From assembly GCA_027315315.1 (NCBI GenBank), contig DAHUYG010000030.1:1-38772 (forward strand): a DNA stretch of 38,772 nucleotides, read 5' to 3'. Each line of letters opens with the position of its first letter. Position 1 is the stretch's first letter. The stretch is from Acidimicrobiaceae bacterium (GTDB lineage: Bacteria; Actinomycetota; Acidimicrobiia; Acidimicrobiales; RAAP-2). This document shows, in pieces, positions 7,355 through 16,133 of the stretch. The notes beneath the pieces are model-generated. The model did not search any database. It had not been told where the DNA came from and was given only the letters and a program-made list of their open reading frames with translations. A program made the position numbers and the translations under genes.

Positions 7355-9757
7355 ATGTCGGTGTCCGACCAGCCCGCCGACGCGATCCGATCCGAGCTGC
7401 TCGCCGCCGAGCAGGCGACCCGGGCCGCAGCGGGCGCCGCCGAGCGCTGGATCGACCGCTACCGGCGCGCCGCGAGCGAGACCATCTCGACGCCCGAGCT
7501 CGACGAGCTGCTGCGCGAGGCCCTGGCGGCGATGGCCCACCTGCTCGACGCCGATGCCGTCTCGCTGCTCCTCGCCGACGAGGATGGCACCCAGCTCATC
7601 AGCCGGGCCGCGTATGGCCTCGAGATCGAGGTCGACCTCGGGGTCTCGATCCCGAGCGGCGCCGGGGCCTCGGGCGTGGTGCTCGCGACCGGACGCCCGC
7701 GCTTCATCGAGGACCTCTTGGAGATCGACGTGGTGAGCGACGTGCTGCGCACGAGCGGCCTGCGTTCCTACGTCGGGGTCCCGCTCCAGGCGGGGCGGCG
7801 GACGTTCGGGGTCATGCACGCCGCCAGGCGACGGGTCGAGCCATTCTCGGAGGCCGACGCCCAGCTGCTGCTGCGATTCGCCGATCCGCTGGCGGTCGCG
7901 ATCGAGCGGGTCAGGATCTTCGACGCCGAGCGCGAGGCCCGGGTCCTCGCCGAGGAGGCCACCGCCCGCGCCCGACGGGCCAGCGAGCGGCTGGCGGGGC
8001 TCCAGCGGATCACGGCCACCCTGGCCGGCGCGGCCACCGTCGGCGAGATCTGCACGATCATCATCGACCACGCGGCCCCCGGGCCCGACGAGGGCGAGCG
8101 GGCCATCTGGATGCTGCGCGACGAGCGGCTGGTGCTCGTGGCGGGGTCGGGCCGGAGCGCCGAGCATCCCGAGATCCCCCTCGACGGGTCGATGCCCGGT
8201 TCGGGGGTCTTGGAGGACGGCCGGCCGCTCTTCGTCGAGACCCGCGCCGATCTCGCCGGGCGCTGGCCGGCCCTCGCGCGCGAGGCCACGTCGTCGTTCG
8301 CCGCGCTCCCCCTCATCGTCGAGGGTCGCCGGATCGGAATCATGGCCGTCGGGTTCCGCAACGAGCACCCCTTCGAGCCCGACGAGCGCGGCTACCTCGT
8401 GGCCATCGCCGAGCAGGCAGCCATCGCGCTCGCCCGGGCCCAGTCTCAAGAGGCCCTCCTCGAGGCGCGCCGGGTCGCTGAGGAACGCCGCGAACAGCTC
8501 GACTACCTGGCCGAGGCGAGCGACCGGCTCAGCCGCTCGCTCGACCTCGACGTGACGCTGCGCGCCGTCGCCGAGCTGGCGGTCCCCCGCCTGACCGACC
8601 GCTGCGCGCTCTACATGCTCGAGGAGGGCGAGCGGATCGAGCGCCGTGTGATCGCTCCGCGGCTGAACGAGCACGAGTGGCGGCTCTTCACGAGCGGCGA
8701 GCTCGCCCTCGACTCGCCCCAAGGGGTCGGCGCGATCATCCGGACCGGCGTGCGCCAGTACCTCCGGGACACCACCGACGCCATGCTCATGGCCAGCGCA
8801 GCGACCCCCGAGGCGCTTGCTCTCCTGCGCCAGGTCGGCTTCGGCGGCATCCTCGGGCTGCCGTTGCGCTCCCGGGGCCGGACCATCGGCGCACTCGCCT
8901 TCATCAACCGGGCCGGGCGCCCGATGGAGCCCGAGACGGTCGCACTCGCAGAGGAGCTGACCGCGCGGGCGGCCGTCGCGATCGACAACGCCCGGATCCA
9001 CAGCGAGCGCAGCCACGTGGCCCGCCGCCTGGTCGAGTCGCTCCTGCCGCCCAAGCTCCCCGAGATGGACGGCCTCGACATGGCCGTCCACTACCGGCCG
9101 GCCCGGGTCGGGCTCGAGGTGGGCGGCGACTTCTACGACGTGATCTCGATGGGCCCGGACCGATGCGTGATCGTGGTGGGCGACGTCCAGGGCAAGGGCG
9201 TCGAGGCCGCCGCGTTGACCGGGCTCGCCCGCAACACCATCAAGGCGGCCGCCCGCTACGAGAAGAGCCCGGCGGAGATGCTCGCGCACCTGAACGCCAC
9301 GATCATCGAGCACATCGTCGAGCGGGCCGAGTACCCCGAGCACCCCTGGGACACCGCCCGTCTGGTGACCGCTGTCGTGCTGCGCCTGGAGCGCAGGCGT
9401 CGCGGCTGGCGGGCGAGCGGGGCGAGCGCCGGCCACCCGCTCCCGCTCCTGCGGCGCCCCGGGGGCGAGGTGGGCCCGATCTGTCGGCCCGCCCTCCTCC
9501 TCGGCGTCGACGCAGAGGCGCGCTATGAGGACGCGACCGTCGACCTCGCGCCCGGGTCGGCCCTCGTGTGCTTCACCGACGGCGTCTCGGACTGCGAGGT
9601 CGACGGACATCCCTTCGGCGCCGAGGGGATCGCGTCGGTGCTCCGGGGGACCCCCGGGACGGCCGCCCAAACCACCGAGGCCGTCGCAGCGGCCGTGGCC
9701 GAGGGACGGACCAACGACGACACGATCGTCCTCACCGTGCGCGTCGAGCCGGGCTGA
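7355..9757 (+). CDS. Triple-GAF SpoIIE-type serine/threonine phosphatase
   Basis: The product has 800 residues and no membrane segment. Three GAF-type sensory modules can be seen at about 47-190, 225-375 and 415-565, joined by charged helices. A SpoIIE/PPM phosphatase domain covers about 575-797, with metal-binding motifs VGGDFYDV, GDVQGKG, FTDGVSD and NDDTIVL. Such proteins usually dephosphorylate anti-sigma-factor antagonists in response to small ligands or redox/light cues. No anti-sigma factor gene lies nearby, so its partner must be elsewhere. The start follows a TATTGT -10 box by seven bases. It ends nine bases from the convergent ABC exporter gene. Confidence 0.93.
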   Translation: MSVSDQPADAIRSELLAAEQATRAAAGAAERWIDRYRRAASETISTPELDELLREALAAMAHLLDADAVSLLLADEDGTQLISRAAYGLEIEVDLGVSIPSGAGASGVVLATGRPRFIEDLLEIDVVSDVLRTSGLRSYVGVPLQAGRRTFGVMHAARRRVEPFSEADAQLLLRFADPLAVAIERVRIFDAEREARVLAEEATARARRASERLAGLQRITATLAGAATVGEICTIIIDHAAPGPDEGERAIWMLRDERLVLVAGSGRSAEHPEIPLDGSMPGSGVLEDGRPLFVETRADLAGRWPALAREATSSFAALPLIVEGRRIGIMAVGFRNEHPFEPDERGYLVAIAEQAAIALARAQSQEALLEARRVAEERREQLDYLAEASDRLSRSLDLDVTLRAVAELAVPRLTDRCALYMLEEGERIERRVIAPRLNEHEWRLFTSGELALDSPQGVGAIIRTGVRQYLRDTTDAMLMASAATPEALALLRQVGFGGILGLPLRSRGRTIGALAFINRAGRPMEPETVALAEELTARAAVAIDNARIHSERSHVARRLVESLLPPKLPEMDGLDMAVHYRPARVGLEVGGDFYDVISMGPDRCVIVVGDVQGKGVEAAALTGLARNTIKAAARYEKSPAEMLAHLNATIIEHIVERAEYPEHPWDTARLVTAVVLRLERRRRGWRASGASAGHPLPLLRRPGGEVGPICRPALLLGVDAEARYEDATVDLAPGSALVCFTDGVSDCEVDGHPFGAEGIASVLRGTPGTAAQTTEAVAAAVAEGRTNDDTIVLTVRVEPG

Positions 9758-9766
9758 GCCGACGCT

Positions 9767-11590
9767 TCACGACCCGACCAGGAACCCGCCCGACTGGTGG
9801 GCCCACAGGCGCCCGTAGAGGCCCAGCCCGCCGTTGCGGAGCAACTCGCGGTGGGTCCCCTCCTCGGCGATGCGCCCCTGGTCGAAGACCACGATCCGGT
9901 CCATGTGGGCGATCGTGGAGAGCCGGTGGGCGATGACGATCGCCGTCGAGCGCTCCATGAGGCGCCACAGGGCCTCCTGGACGAGGTGCTCGGACTCCGA
10001 GTCGAGGGCCGAGGTGGCCTCGTCCAAGACGAGGATCGGGGCGTGCTTGGCCATCGCCTGGGCGATGGCCACCCGCTGGCGCTGGCCGCCCGAGAGCTTG
10101 AGGCCGCGCTCGCCCACCACGGTGTCGTAACGCTCGGGGAGGTCGTAGACGAACTCCTCGACGTGGGCCGCTCTGCCCACCGCGCGCACGAGGTCGTAGT
10201 CGACGACCGGCTCGGCCCCACCGTCTTGGGCCCCCTGGCCGTAGCAGATGTTCTCGGCGATCGTCCGGTGCAAGAGCTGGGGGTCCTGGGGCACATAGGA
10301 GATGCGGCCCCGCAGCGAGGCCATGGTCACGTCCCGGATGTCCTGGCCGTCGACCAGGATCTCGCCCGAGTCCACGTCCATGAAGCGCAGGAGCAGCTTG
10401 GAGAGCGTGGACTTGCCCGAGCCCGAGGGGCCGACCAGGGCCACGTGCTCTCCCGGCTTGATCGAGAGCGAGAGGTCCTCGAAGAGCCGGGCGCCCCTCC
10501 CATAGGAGAACCCGACGCCTCGGAACTCGACCCGGCCCGAAGCGACCACCAAGCAGCGCGCGCCGGGCCGGTCGGTGATCTCGGCCTCGGTGCGGGCGAT
10601 CGCCGCAAACTTGGCCGACCGGCCGAGCGAGCGCGCGAAGGAGCGCAGGTGCTCGAATGACTGCTCGAGGCTGAGGGCGACCTGGGCCGAGTAGTAGAGG
10701 ATCAGGTACAGCGCGGCCGTCGACGACCAGTGGTGGACCGCCATCGTGGTGCCCGCCACCAGGGCCAGCAGCGTGCCGAGCGCGATCGAGGCCTCGAGCT
10801 GGAGCTGGGTCCGCATGAAGATCGAGCGCCCCCGCAGGTCGGCCGCGACCGAGCGGCCCATGAGGCCCTCGACCCGGGTGCGCTCGAATGGCTCGGCCGC
10901 TGCGGTGCGCACCGCCATCAGGTTGGTGACGGTATCGGCGACCACGCCGGTCGCCCTCGAGTGGTGGTCCTCGAACTCCTCGGAGGCCGCCCGCACCTGG
11001 GGCAGGCGGTGCCACAGCACATAGGCGAACGCGCCCACCATGACGAGGAGGGCGCAGGCCGCCGGCCAGGCCACCACGCCGAGGACCACGACGGCCGACA
11101 GCACGACGATCGCGACCGGGAGCAGGCCCCAGGAGAACACGTCGATCATCTCGACGAAGGCCCACGAGAAGTTCCCGAGCGAGGAGATGACCTCGCCGGC
11201 CGGGTGGTCCATGTGCCAGCGGTAGCTGAGCTTGAGGAGGTGCCGGTAGCCGTTGTTGAGCCCGTTTGCGAAGGCTCGGAGGCTGGCGCCCCACTGGAGC
11301 CAGCCCGCGACCCGCCAGCAGACGATGCCGGCGATCCCGGCGATCGCGTATGCCAAGAGGAGCGATCCGAACCGGGACCACTCAGCGACCGAGCCGTGGC
11401 GCGGGATGGTCGCGACCCGGCTCAAGACGGCGGCGAAGAGGAGCGGGCAGACGATGTCGGCGATGACGACGGCCACGACCATGACCGCCCAGGAGGTGAC
11501 GAGCGGCCGCTTTTGGCCCTCGACCTGCTCCCAGCAGAACGAGATCGTGTCCTTGGCGGATGCGGACGGGAAGTCCTTGAGTTCGGCCAC
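9767..11590 (-). CDS. ABC exporter, fused membrane and ATPase domains
   Basis: This half-transporter of about 607 residues has six membrane segments in the first 320 residues, followed by one nucleotide-binding domain: GPSGSGKST (Walker A), LSGGQRQRVAIAQ (signature), LVLDEATSALD (Walker B) and IAHRLST (H-loop). It resembles MsbA/lipid-type and multidrug exporters and would work as a dimer. I use GTG 11590 because AAGGAAG lies six bases upstream; an in-frame GTG at 11629 would add 13 residues. It is the last gene of a leftward run with a secreted GH99-like protein and a possible small peptide gene, so a peptide or polysaccharide substrate is conceivable but unproven. Confidence 0.9.
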   Translation of the reverse strand: MAELKDFPSASAKDTISFCWEQVEGQKRPLVTSWAVMVVAVVIADIVCPLLFAAVLSRVATIPRHGSVAEWSRFGSLLLAYAIAGIAGIVCWRVAGWLQWGASLRAFANGLNNGYRHLLKLSYRWHMDHPAGEVISSLGNFSWAFVEMIDVFSWGLLPVAIVVLSAVVVLGVVAWPAACALLVMVGAFAYVLWHRLPQVRAASEEFEDHHSRATGVVADTVTNLMAVRTAAAEPFERTRVEGLMGRSVAADLRGRSIFMRTQLQLEASIALGTLLALVAGTTMAVHHWSSTAALYLILYYSAQVALSLEQSFEHLRSFARSLGRSAKFAAIARTEAEITDRPGARCLVVASGRVEFRGVGFSYGRGARLFEDLSLSIKPGEHVALVGPSGSGKSTLSKLLLRFMDVDSGEILVDGQDIRDVTMASLRGRISYVPQDPQLLHRTIAENICYGQGAQDGGAEPVVDYDLVRAVGRAAHVEEFVYDLPERYDTVVGERGLKLSGGQRQRVAIAQAMAKHAPILVLDEATSALDSESEHLVQEALWRLMERSTAIVIAHRLSTIAHMDRIVVFDQGRIAEEGTHRELLRNGGLGLYGRLWAHQSGGFLVGS

Positions 11591-11745
11591 GAGTGGCTTC
11601 CTTGTGCGAGGGACCCGGGCCGCGGCCACGGGCCGCGCGGGTAGATGAGAGAAGGAGGACTGGGGGCGGGGGCCCCGCCGGGGTGCTGGCGACCGGCGAT
11701 GCGGTCGGGATGCGCCGAGTCAGGCCCCGGGGGGCCCCTCGGGAA

Positions 11746-11850
11746 TCAGTGCTTCGGCGAGCCGCCTGTGCCGTGGATGCCGACGACCGACGGCGCGGGG
11801 CTCGTGGCCCCCGCAGCGCTTGGTGCTGTCATGGTCTCTGGCATCGTCAT
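11746..11850 (-). CDS. Possible 34-residue peptide between GH99-like gene and ABC exporter
   Basis: A short frame starts 29 bases after the GH99-like stop and reads MTMPETMTAPSAAGATSP, then a tail ending VVGIHGTGGSPKH. It is rich in Thr, Ala, Pro and Ser with a glycine-rich end and no cysteine. A GGAG sits 11 bases before the ATG, a weak ribosome site. It precedes the ABC exporter gene on the same strand by about 155 bases, which include a GC palindrome near 11722-11740. The setting (leader-like half, glycine-rich core, exporter next door) recalls exported peptides, but I recognise no family and it may be chance. Confidence 0.3.
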   Translation of the reverse strand: MTMPETMTAPSAAGATSPAPSVVGIHGTGGSPKH

Positions 11851-11879
11851 CTCGGCTCGGTCTCCGCGGAGCCCCGACA

Positions 11880-13229
11880 CTACCCGACGCGATGGGCGCC
11901 GCCCGAACGCTGCGTCGTGGCGTCGCATTCGGGGCGCCCCTCGGCGCACGCGACGTCGTGGTGCAGCACCACCAGCGCGCTGTCCCCCTCGCCGCCGTAG
12001 GTGTAGCCCTGGGTGTACTCGGTCCCCGTCGGGCTGTCGTCGCGCGAGGTGGGCGTGCCGGGCACCGGCTGGACCCCGGTGTCCTCGTTCCACTCGTTCC
12101 AGGCCGTGATGAAGATCATGGGCACCCGGGGGTCGACCGAGGGCAGCGCGAACTGGCGGAAGAAGTGATCGAGGGTAGATGACGGCCCCTCGCCGGGGAG
12201 CCACTGGCGCGGCTGGGCCGGATGGTCGATCGAGAGCCGCACGCCCCGGTCGTTGTAGCCGGGCGAGATCGAGGGGATGACCGGCACCTTGCCGCCGGTC
12301 GCGTCCCGGTAGCGGGCCATGAGCGAGAGCTGGTCGGCGATGACGTTGGTGTCGCCCGGGTACCCGCTGTAGTCCTGGGTCGGCCCGTACTGGGCCGGGT
12401 TGTTCCCGAAGTAGTAGGTATACGCGGTGATCGCGTCGAGCTGCTCGATGCGCGACACCTGGGGGGTGGTGGTGAGCGGCGGCTGGCCCGCGCTCAGGTC
12501 TTCCTCGGTCACTCGCCAGTAGACCTCGTCGCCGATGAAGTAGGGGTCCTTGTACCCGTGGGACTCGAGGACCGCCCGGGCGCCGCCCAGCATCCCGGCC
12601 ACGTCGCCGGTCAGCGTCCTCGTGAGGTACAGCACCACGACCGGCCGGCCGTTTACCTCGAGGTAGTTCTTGTAGGAGAAGTAGCGCCGGGCGAAGAAGA
12701 GCATGTCGGCGTCGAACTCCTTCTCCATCGACGGGTTGACCGGGGTGCTCTCGTCGGGCGGGCTGAAGTCGAGGCCGAAGGTCTCATAGAACATGCAGAA
12801 CTTGATCTTGTCCAGGTTCTTCGCGCGCAGGAACGCCGCGGTGTTGTCGTCCTCGGAGACCTTCTCGGCGAGCGTGCGCCCGTACCAGTCGTTCTTGGGC
12901 CACCAGTCGAGGGCGAAGAAGTCCACCCCCGCGTAGCGGGCCTGGTTGATGGCGATCTCGGCGGTCTTCGGGTTGGCCGAGTTGTCGGTGCTCGGGTTCG
13001 GGCCCTGGGGCGGGACGAGGTCGGCCCGCAGGGTGCCCTGGGCGAGGTTCTGGGGGAACCACTGGTAGTAGTAGGCGCCGACGAGGAGCTTGTGCTTGTC
13101 CCCCGCGTGCCACGGCGTGAACCCGGTGGCGGCCGAGGACGGTAGCGCGAGGAGCATTCCGCTCAGCACGAGCGCGACGAGCGCCACGGCGCCGACGAGC
13201 GCGCGCGCCGGGTGCGAGCGGTGTGCCAT
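11880..13229 (-). CDS. Secreted glycoside hydrolase family 99-like protein
   Basis: The 449-residue protein begins with a Sec signal peptide (MAHRSHPARALVGAV, a hydrophobic core, then PSSAA as likely cleavage site). The mature part follows the GH99/WbsX-like fold: LLVGAYYYQWFPQNL near the N-terminus, a VDFFALDWWPKNDW segment, and FITAWNEWNED near the end. The last matches the GH99 catalytic motif NEWxE, with both glutamates kept. GH99 enzymes are endo-alpha-mannosidases or mannanases; related domains sit in polysaccharide loci. I chose ATG 13229 because GGAAGG lies nine bases upstream; an ATG at 13238 is possible. It lies 55 bases after the VOC gene, probably in one operon. Confidence 0.82.
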   Translation of the reverse strand: MAHRSHPARALVGAVALVALVLSGMLLALPSSAATGFTPWHAGDKHKLLVGAYYYQWFPQNLAQGTLRADLVPPQGPNPSTDNSANPKTAEIAINQARYAGVDFFALDWWPKNDWYGRTLAEKVSEDDNTAAFLRAKNLDKIKFCMFYETFGLDFSPPDESTPVNPSMEKEFDADMLFFARRYFSYKNYLEVNGRPVVVLYLTRTLTGDVAGMLGGARAVLESHGYKDPYFIGDEVYWRVTEEDLSAGQPPLTTTPQVSRIEQLDAITAYTYYFGNNPAQYGPTQDYSGYPGDTNVIADQLSLMARYRDATGGKVPVIPSISPGYNDRGVRLSIDHPAQPRQWLPGEGPSSTLDHFFRQFALPSVDPRVPMIFITAWNEWNEDTGVQPVPGTPTSRDDSPTGTEYTQGYTYGGEGDSALVVLHHDVACAEGRPECDATTQRSGGAHRVG

Positions 13230-13284
13230 CTCGTGCATCCTTCCCGAGGCCGGCCCCCGGGCGGGGGCACCCTTGTGGCGGGCC

Positions 13285-14010
13285 TCAGCCCTCGGTCGGG
13301 ACGATGGCCACCTCGACGCCACCGATCGTGCAACGCCGGGGTGCTGCGCCGGGGATCGCGACCTCGAGCTCGCAGATGCCCTCGCCGCGCCCGTCGCGCG
13401 CCGCGACGAAGCGCAGCTCGCCCCCGTCGAGGCCGACCACCGCGACCTCGCCCTCCGGGCGCGCCTCTCGGCCGAGGACCGCCGCCCACCTGTCGGCGAG
13501 CGCGCCCGGCGCGTCGCTCTGGACGCTCAGGGCCACGATGCCCCCGGCCCGGTGCGCCGGTGCACCCCCGGTCCACGACGGCCCGGCCCAGCGCCAAGAC
13601 TCGGGCGGCGAGGCCCAGTCGATCGAGACCAGCGCGCCTCGGAGGTCCTTCGGGTGCAGGTGGGTGCCTGCGATGTCGGCGTGGTCCGAGCGCCACACGA
13701 CACGGATGCCGAGCGCCTCGACCCGGGCCCTCGCGGCGTCCAGGTCCTCCATCTGGAAGATGGCCATGTAACCGCCGTCCCCGCCCCGGCGCGCGAGATA
13801 GCGACCGGCTGTGGTGCCCTCCTCGACTGGGGAGACCACCTCCAAGAACGTGTCGCCGACCGCCATCACCGCGTTGTGCAGGCCGAACACCGAGACCCCC
13901 TGATCGGCGAACGGCTCCTCTGGGAGCTCGAGCTCCCGGCGGGCGTCGGCCACGACCGGATCGAGCTCGGCCGCCACGAGGGCCACCTGGCGGAGGCGCA
14001 CGCCCGACAC
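13285..14010 (-). CDS. VOC-superfamily (glyoxalase-like) protein
   Basis: This is a 241-residue protein of the vicinal oxygen chelate superfamily. The N-terminal part has LRQVALVAAELDPVVADA, then HNAVMAVGDTFLEVVSPVEEG and a paired domain with GALVSIDWASPP and AGGIVALSVQS. It matches the glyoxalase-like layout seen in many actinobacteria, and the metal ligands cannot be assigned with certainty. I use GTG 14010, two bases after the enoyl-CoA hydratase stop; a TTG at 14016 overlapping that stop is an alternative. It is probably co-transcribed with the hydratase gene. The substrate is unknown. Confidence 0.85.
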   Translation of the reverse strand: MSGVRLRQVALVAAELDPVVADARRELELPEEPFADQGVSVFGLHNAVMAVGDTFLEVVSPVEEGTTAGRYLARRGGDGGYMAIFQMEDLDAARARVEALGIRVVWRSDHADIAGTHLHPKDLRGALVSIDWASPPESWRWAGPSWTGGAPAHRAGGIVALSVQSDAPGALADRWAAVLGREARPEGEVAVVGLDGGELRFVAARDGRGEGICELEVAIPGAAPRRCTIGGVEVAIVPTEG

Positions 14011-14012
14011 GC

Positions 14013-14840
14013 TCAACGCCCCTTGAAGACCGGCTCGCGCTTCTCGACGAAGGCGGCGGCGGCCTCGCGGTGGTCCTCGGTCAGGCCCGTCCGGTTGTGG
14101 TGTGCCGACTCCATGTCGAGGCACTCGCCGAGCTCGCCCAGGATCGCCCGGTTGAGGTTCTCCTTCATGTAGCGATAGGCGACGCGGGGGCCGGCGGCCA
14201 GCCGGCGGGCGACCGCCATCACCTCGTCGTGCAGCTTGTCGTCGGGGAAGACCGCGTTCACGATGCCGAGCGACTCGGCCTGCGTCGCGTCGATGCGCGG
14301 CGAGAGGAAGTAGAGCTCACGGGCCTTGGCCGGTCCGACGAGGCGCGTGAGAAACCAGGTTCCCCCGTAGTCGCCGGCGAAGGCGACCCGGGCGAAGGCG
14401 GTGGTGAGGATGGCGCGCTCGGACGCATAGCGCAGGTCGCAGGCCAGTGCGAGCGAAAGGCCGGCCCCGGCGGCCGGGCCCGGGATCGCCGCGATGGTCG
14501 GCTTGGGCATCTCGTGGAGCCGCCCCGAGGTCGCCCGCTGGCTGATCCGCTGGAGGTGGATGCGCTCGTCGAGCGAGGCCGGACGGTCGCTGCGCGTCCC
14601 GCCGCTGCGCTCGTTCATCGCCTTCACGTCGCCCCCAGCGCAGAACGCCCCGCCGGCCCCCGTGAGCACGATGCAGCCGACCTCGTCGTCGACCTCGAGG
14701 TCGGCCAGGGTCCGCCCCATCGCCGAGATCATCGAGTCCGAGAGGGCGTTTCGGCGCTCGGGCCGATTCATGGTGAGCACCGCCACCCCGTCGTCCACCT
14801 GGACGAGGAGATCGTCGGTGCCGGTGTCGATCGCTCGCAT
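14013..14840 (-). CDS. Enoyl-CoA hydratase/isomerase family protein
   Basis: This 275-residue crotonase-fold protein has the two oxyanion-hole regions: GGAFCAGGDVKAMNER and the IPGPAAGAGLSLALACDLRYAS helix. The positions that hold catalytic glutamates in classic hydratases read FARVAFAGDYGGTWFL, with an aspartate (GDYGG) rather than the usual pair, so hydratase activity is uncertain and isomerase or hydrolase activity is possible. The ATG at 14840 follows GGGAGG, and a TAAGGT -10 box at 14879-14884 would give a leader of about 30 bases. It heads the leftward run that continues to the ABC exporter. Confidence 0.92.
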   Translation of the reverse strand: MRAIDTGTDDLLVQVDDGVAVLTMNRPERRNALSDSMISAMGRTLADLEVDDEVGCIVLTGAGGAFCAGGDVKAMNERSGGTRSDRPASLDERIHLQRISQRATSGRLHEMPKPTIAAIPGPAAGAGLSLALACDLRYASERAILTTAFARVAFAGDYGGTWFLTRLVGPAKARELYFLSPRIDATQAESLGIVNAVFPDDKLHDEVMAVARRLAAGPRVAYRYMKENLNRAILGELGECLDMESAHHNRTGLTEDHREAAAAFVEKREPVFKGR

Positions 14841-14878
14841 GCTCGCCTCCCTGGCCCTCGGGCCGACGGCCCGGGGCG

Positions 14879-14884
14879 ACCTTA
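14879..14884 (-). promoter_or_regulatory. Candidate -10 box TAAGGT for the hydratase operon
   Basis: TAAGGT on the minus strand lies 38 bases before ATG 14840. The transcript would carry a short leader with a GGGAGG ribosome site, unlike the leaderless genes around it. Confidence 0.3.
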
Positions 14885-14930
14885 GGCCCAGGGGCGACCT
14901 CCGAGCAGGTCCGGGCGGCGCGCGCCCGCG

Positions 14931-16055
14931 CTATTGCAGCTCCTCGGGGTTCGCCGGGTCGCCGCCGACCGATCGCCGCATCGCCGCGTGCAGCGCGTTG
15001 GGGGTGAGGACGCCGAGGTAGCGGTCGCCCTCGACGACCGGGACCCATCGCACGTCGTGCTGGAGCATCTCGCCCAGCGCGGCGCGCAGCGAGGTACCGA
15101 GCGGGATCTGCACCTCGAAGGCCACGACGTGGTCGTCGACCGTGCCGCCCGTGCCGGGCGCGAGATCGATCCAGCCCTCGAGGCGTCCCCGGTCGTCGAC
15201 GACCACGGCCCACCGGCTCTCGGCCCCCGCCGAGCCGCTCCGTGCGTCGAGCATCGATGTCCCCGGCGCCACCGTCGGCGGGTGGAAGAGGTCGTCGGCC
15301 TCGACCGCGGTCACCCCGAGGCGCCGCACCCCCCGGTCGGCCCCCACGAAGTCGGCGACGAAGGGCGTGGCCGGCCGGCCGAGGACCTCGGCCGGGGTGT
15401 CGCTCTGCTCGAGGACGCCGCCCTTGGAGAGCACCACGATCCTGTCGGCGAGCGTCGCCGCCTCCTCGATGTCGTGGGTGACAAAGACGATGGTCTTGTT
15501 GAGCGTCCCCTGAAGCTCGAGCAGCTGATGCTGGAGCCGCTGGCGCGTCACCGGGTCCACGGCGCCGAAGGGCTCGTCCATCAAGAGCACCGGCGGGTCG
15601 GCGCCGAGCGCGCGGGCAACCCCGACCCGCTGGCGCTCGCCGCCCGAGAGCTCGTGGGGGAACCGCCGCCCGTATCGGGTCGGATCGAGCCCGACCAGCT
15701 CGAGGAGCTCCCCCACCCGCGCGTCGACGCGCCTCTTGTCCCAGCCGAGGAGGCGCGGCACGGTGGCCACGTTGTCGGCCACCCGCCGGTGCGGGAAGAG
15801 CCCGCCCTGCTGGATCACGTAGCCGATCCCCCGCCGGAGCTGGACCGGGTCCATCTCCAAGACGTCGGTGCAGGCGATCAGGATGCGTCCGCTCGTCGGC
15901 TCGATGAGCCGGTTGATCATGCGCAAGGTGGTGGTCTTGCCGCACCCCGAGGGCCCCACCAGCACGCAGAGCTCGCCCTCGCCCACGACGAAGGAGAGCC
16001 GGTCCACCGCCACGTCCTTGCCGTAGCGCTTGGACACCTGCTCGAGGCTGATCAC
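14931..16055 (-). CDS. opuCA: Compatible-solute ABC importer, ATPase with CBS domains
   Basis: This is a 374-residue ATPase of the OpuCA/ProV type. The ABC domain fills residues 1 to about 240 with GPSGCGKTT, LSGGERQRVGVARAL, VLLMDEPFGAVD and the VTHDIEEA switch region. The C-terminal third carries a weak and a clearer CBS unit (around WAVVVDDRGRLEGWIDL and VRWVPVVEGDRYLGVLT), which in OpuCA-type importers sense ionic strength or c-di-AMP. The permeases and binding protein are encoded divergently just to the right. The GTG start lies nine bases after a TAACGT hexamer, so the leader would be at most a couple of bases. Confidence 0.92.
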   Translation of the reverse strand: MISLEQVSKRYGKDVAVDRLSFVVGEGELCVLVGPSGCGKTTTLRMINRLIEPTSGRILIACTDVLEMDPVQLRRGIGYVIQQGGLFPHRRVADNVATVPRLLGWDKRRVDARVGELLELVGLDPTRYGRRFPHELSGGERQRVGVARALGADPPVLLMDEPFGAVDPVTRQRLQHQLLELQGTLNKTIVFVTHDIEEAATLADRIVVLSKGGVLEQSDTPAEVLGRPATPFVADFVGADRGVRRLGVTAVEADDLFHPPTVAPGTSMLDARSGSAGAESRWAVVVDDRGRLEGWIDLAPGTGGTVDDHVVAFEVQIPLGTSLRAALGEMLQHDVRWVPVVEGDRYLGVLTPNALHAAMRRSVGGDPANPEELQ

Positions 16056-16064
16056 AGGGGCCCG

Positions 16065-16070
16065 ACGTTA
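16065..16070 (-). promoter_or_regulatory. -10 box TAACGT of the importer ATPase gene
   Basis: TAACGT on the minus strand is nine bases from GTG 16055. With the TAGCGT box at 16122 on the other strand it forms a divergent promoter pair about 50 bases apart. Confidence 0.4.
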
Positions 16071-16121
16071 CCCACCGGGGGTCCCGTCCCACCTGGGGAG
16101 ACGCCGGGGCTCGGACCCGAA

Positions 16122-16127
16122 TAGCGT
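16122..16127 (+). promoter_or_regulatory. -10 box TAGCGT of the importer permease operon (leaderless)
   Basis: TAGCGT is followed by six bases and then GTG 16134, predicting a leaderless mRNA for the permease operon. Confidence 0.5.
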
Positions 16128-16133
16128 CGGGGG

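Noticed and set aside
6908-9670. Long minus-strand frame opposite the GAF-phosphatase gene
   Set aside because: The opposite strand encodes a clear multi-domain protein; this frame has no recognisable domain and is Gly/Asp/Arg-rich.
11640-11745. GC palindrome (GGCCCCGGGGGGCCCC-type) as a terminator between the peptide frame and the exporter
   Set aside because: At this GC content such runs are expected, and it would cut the exporter off from its operon; kept only as context.
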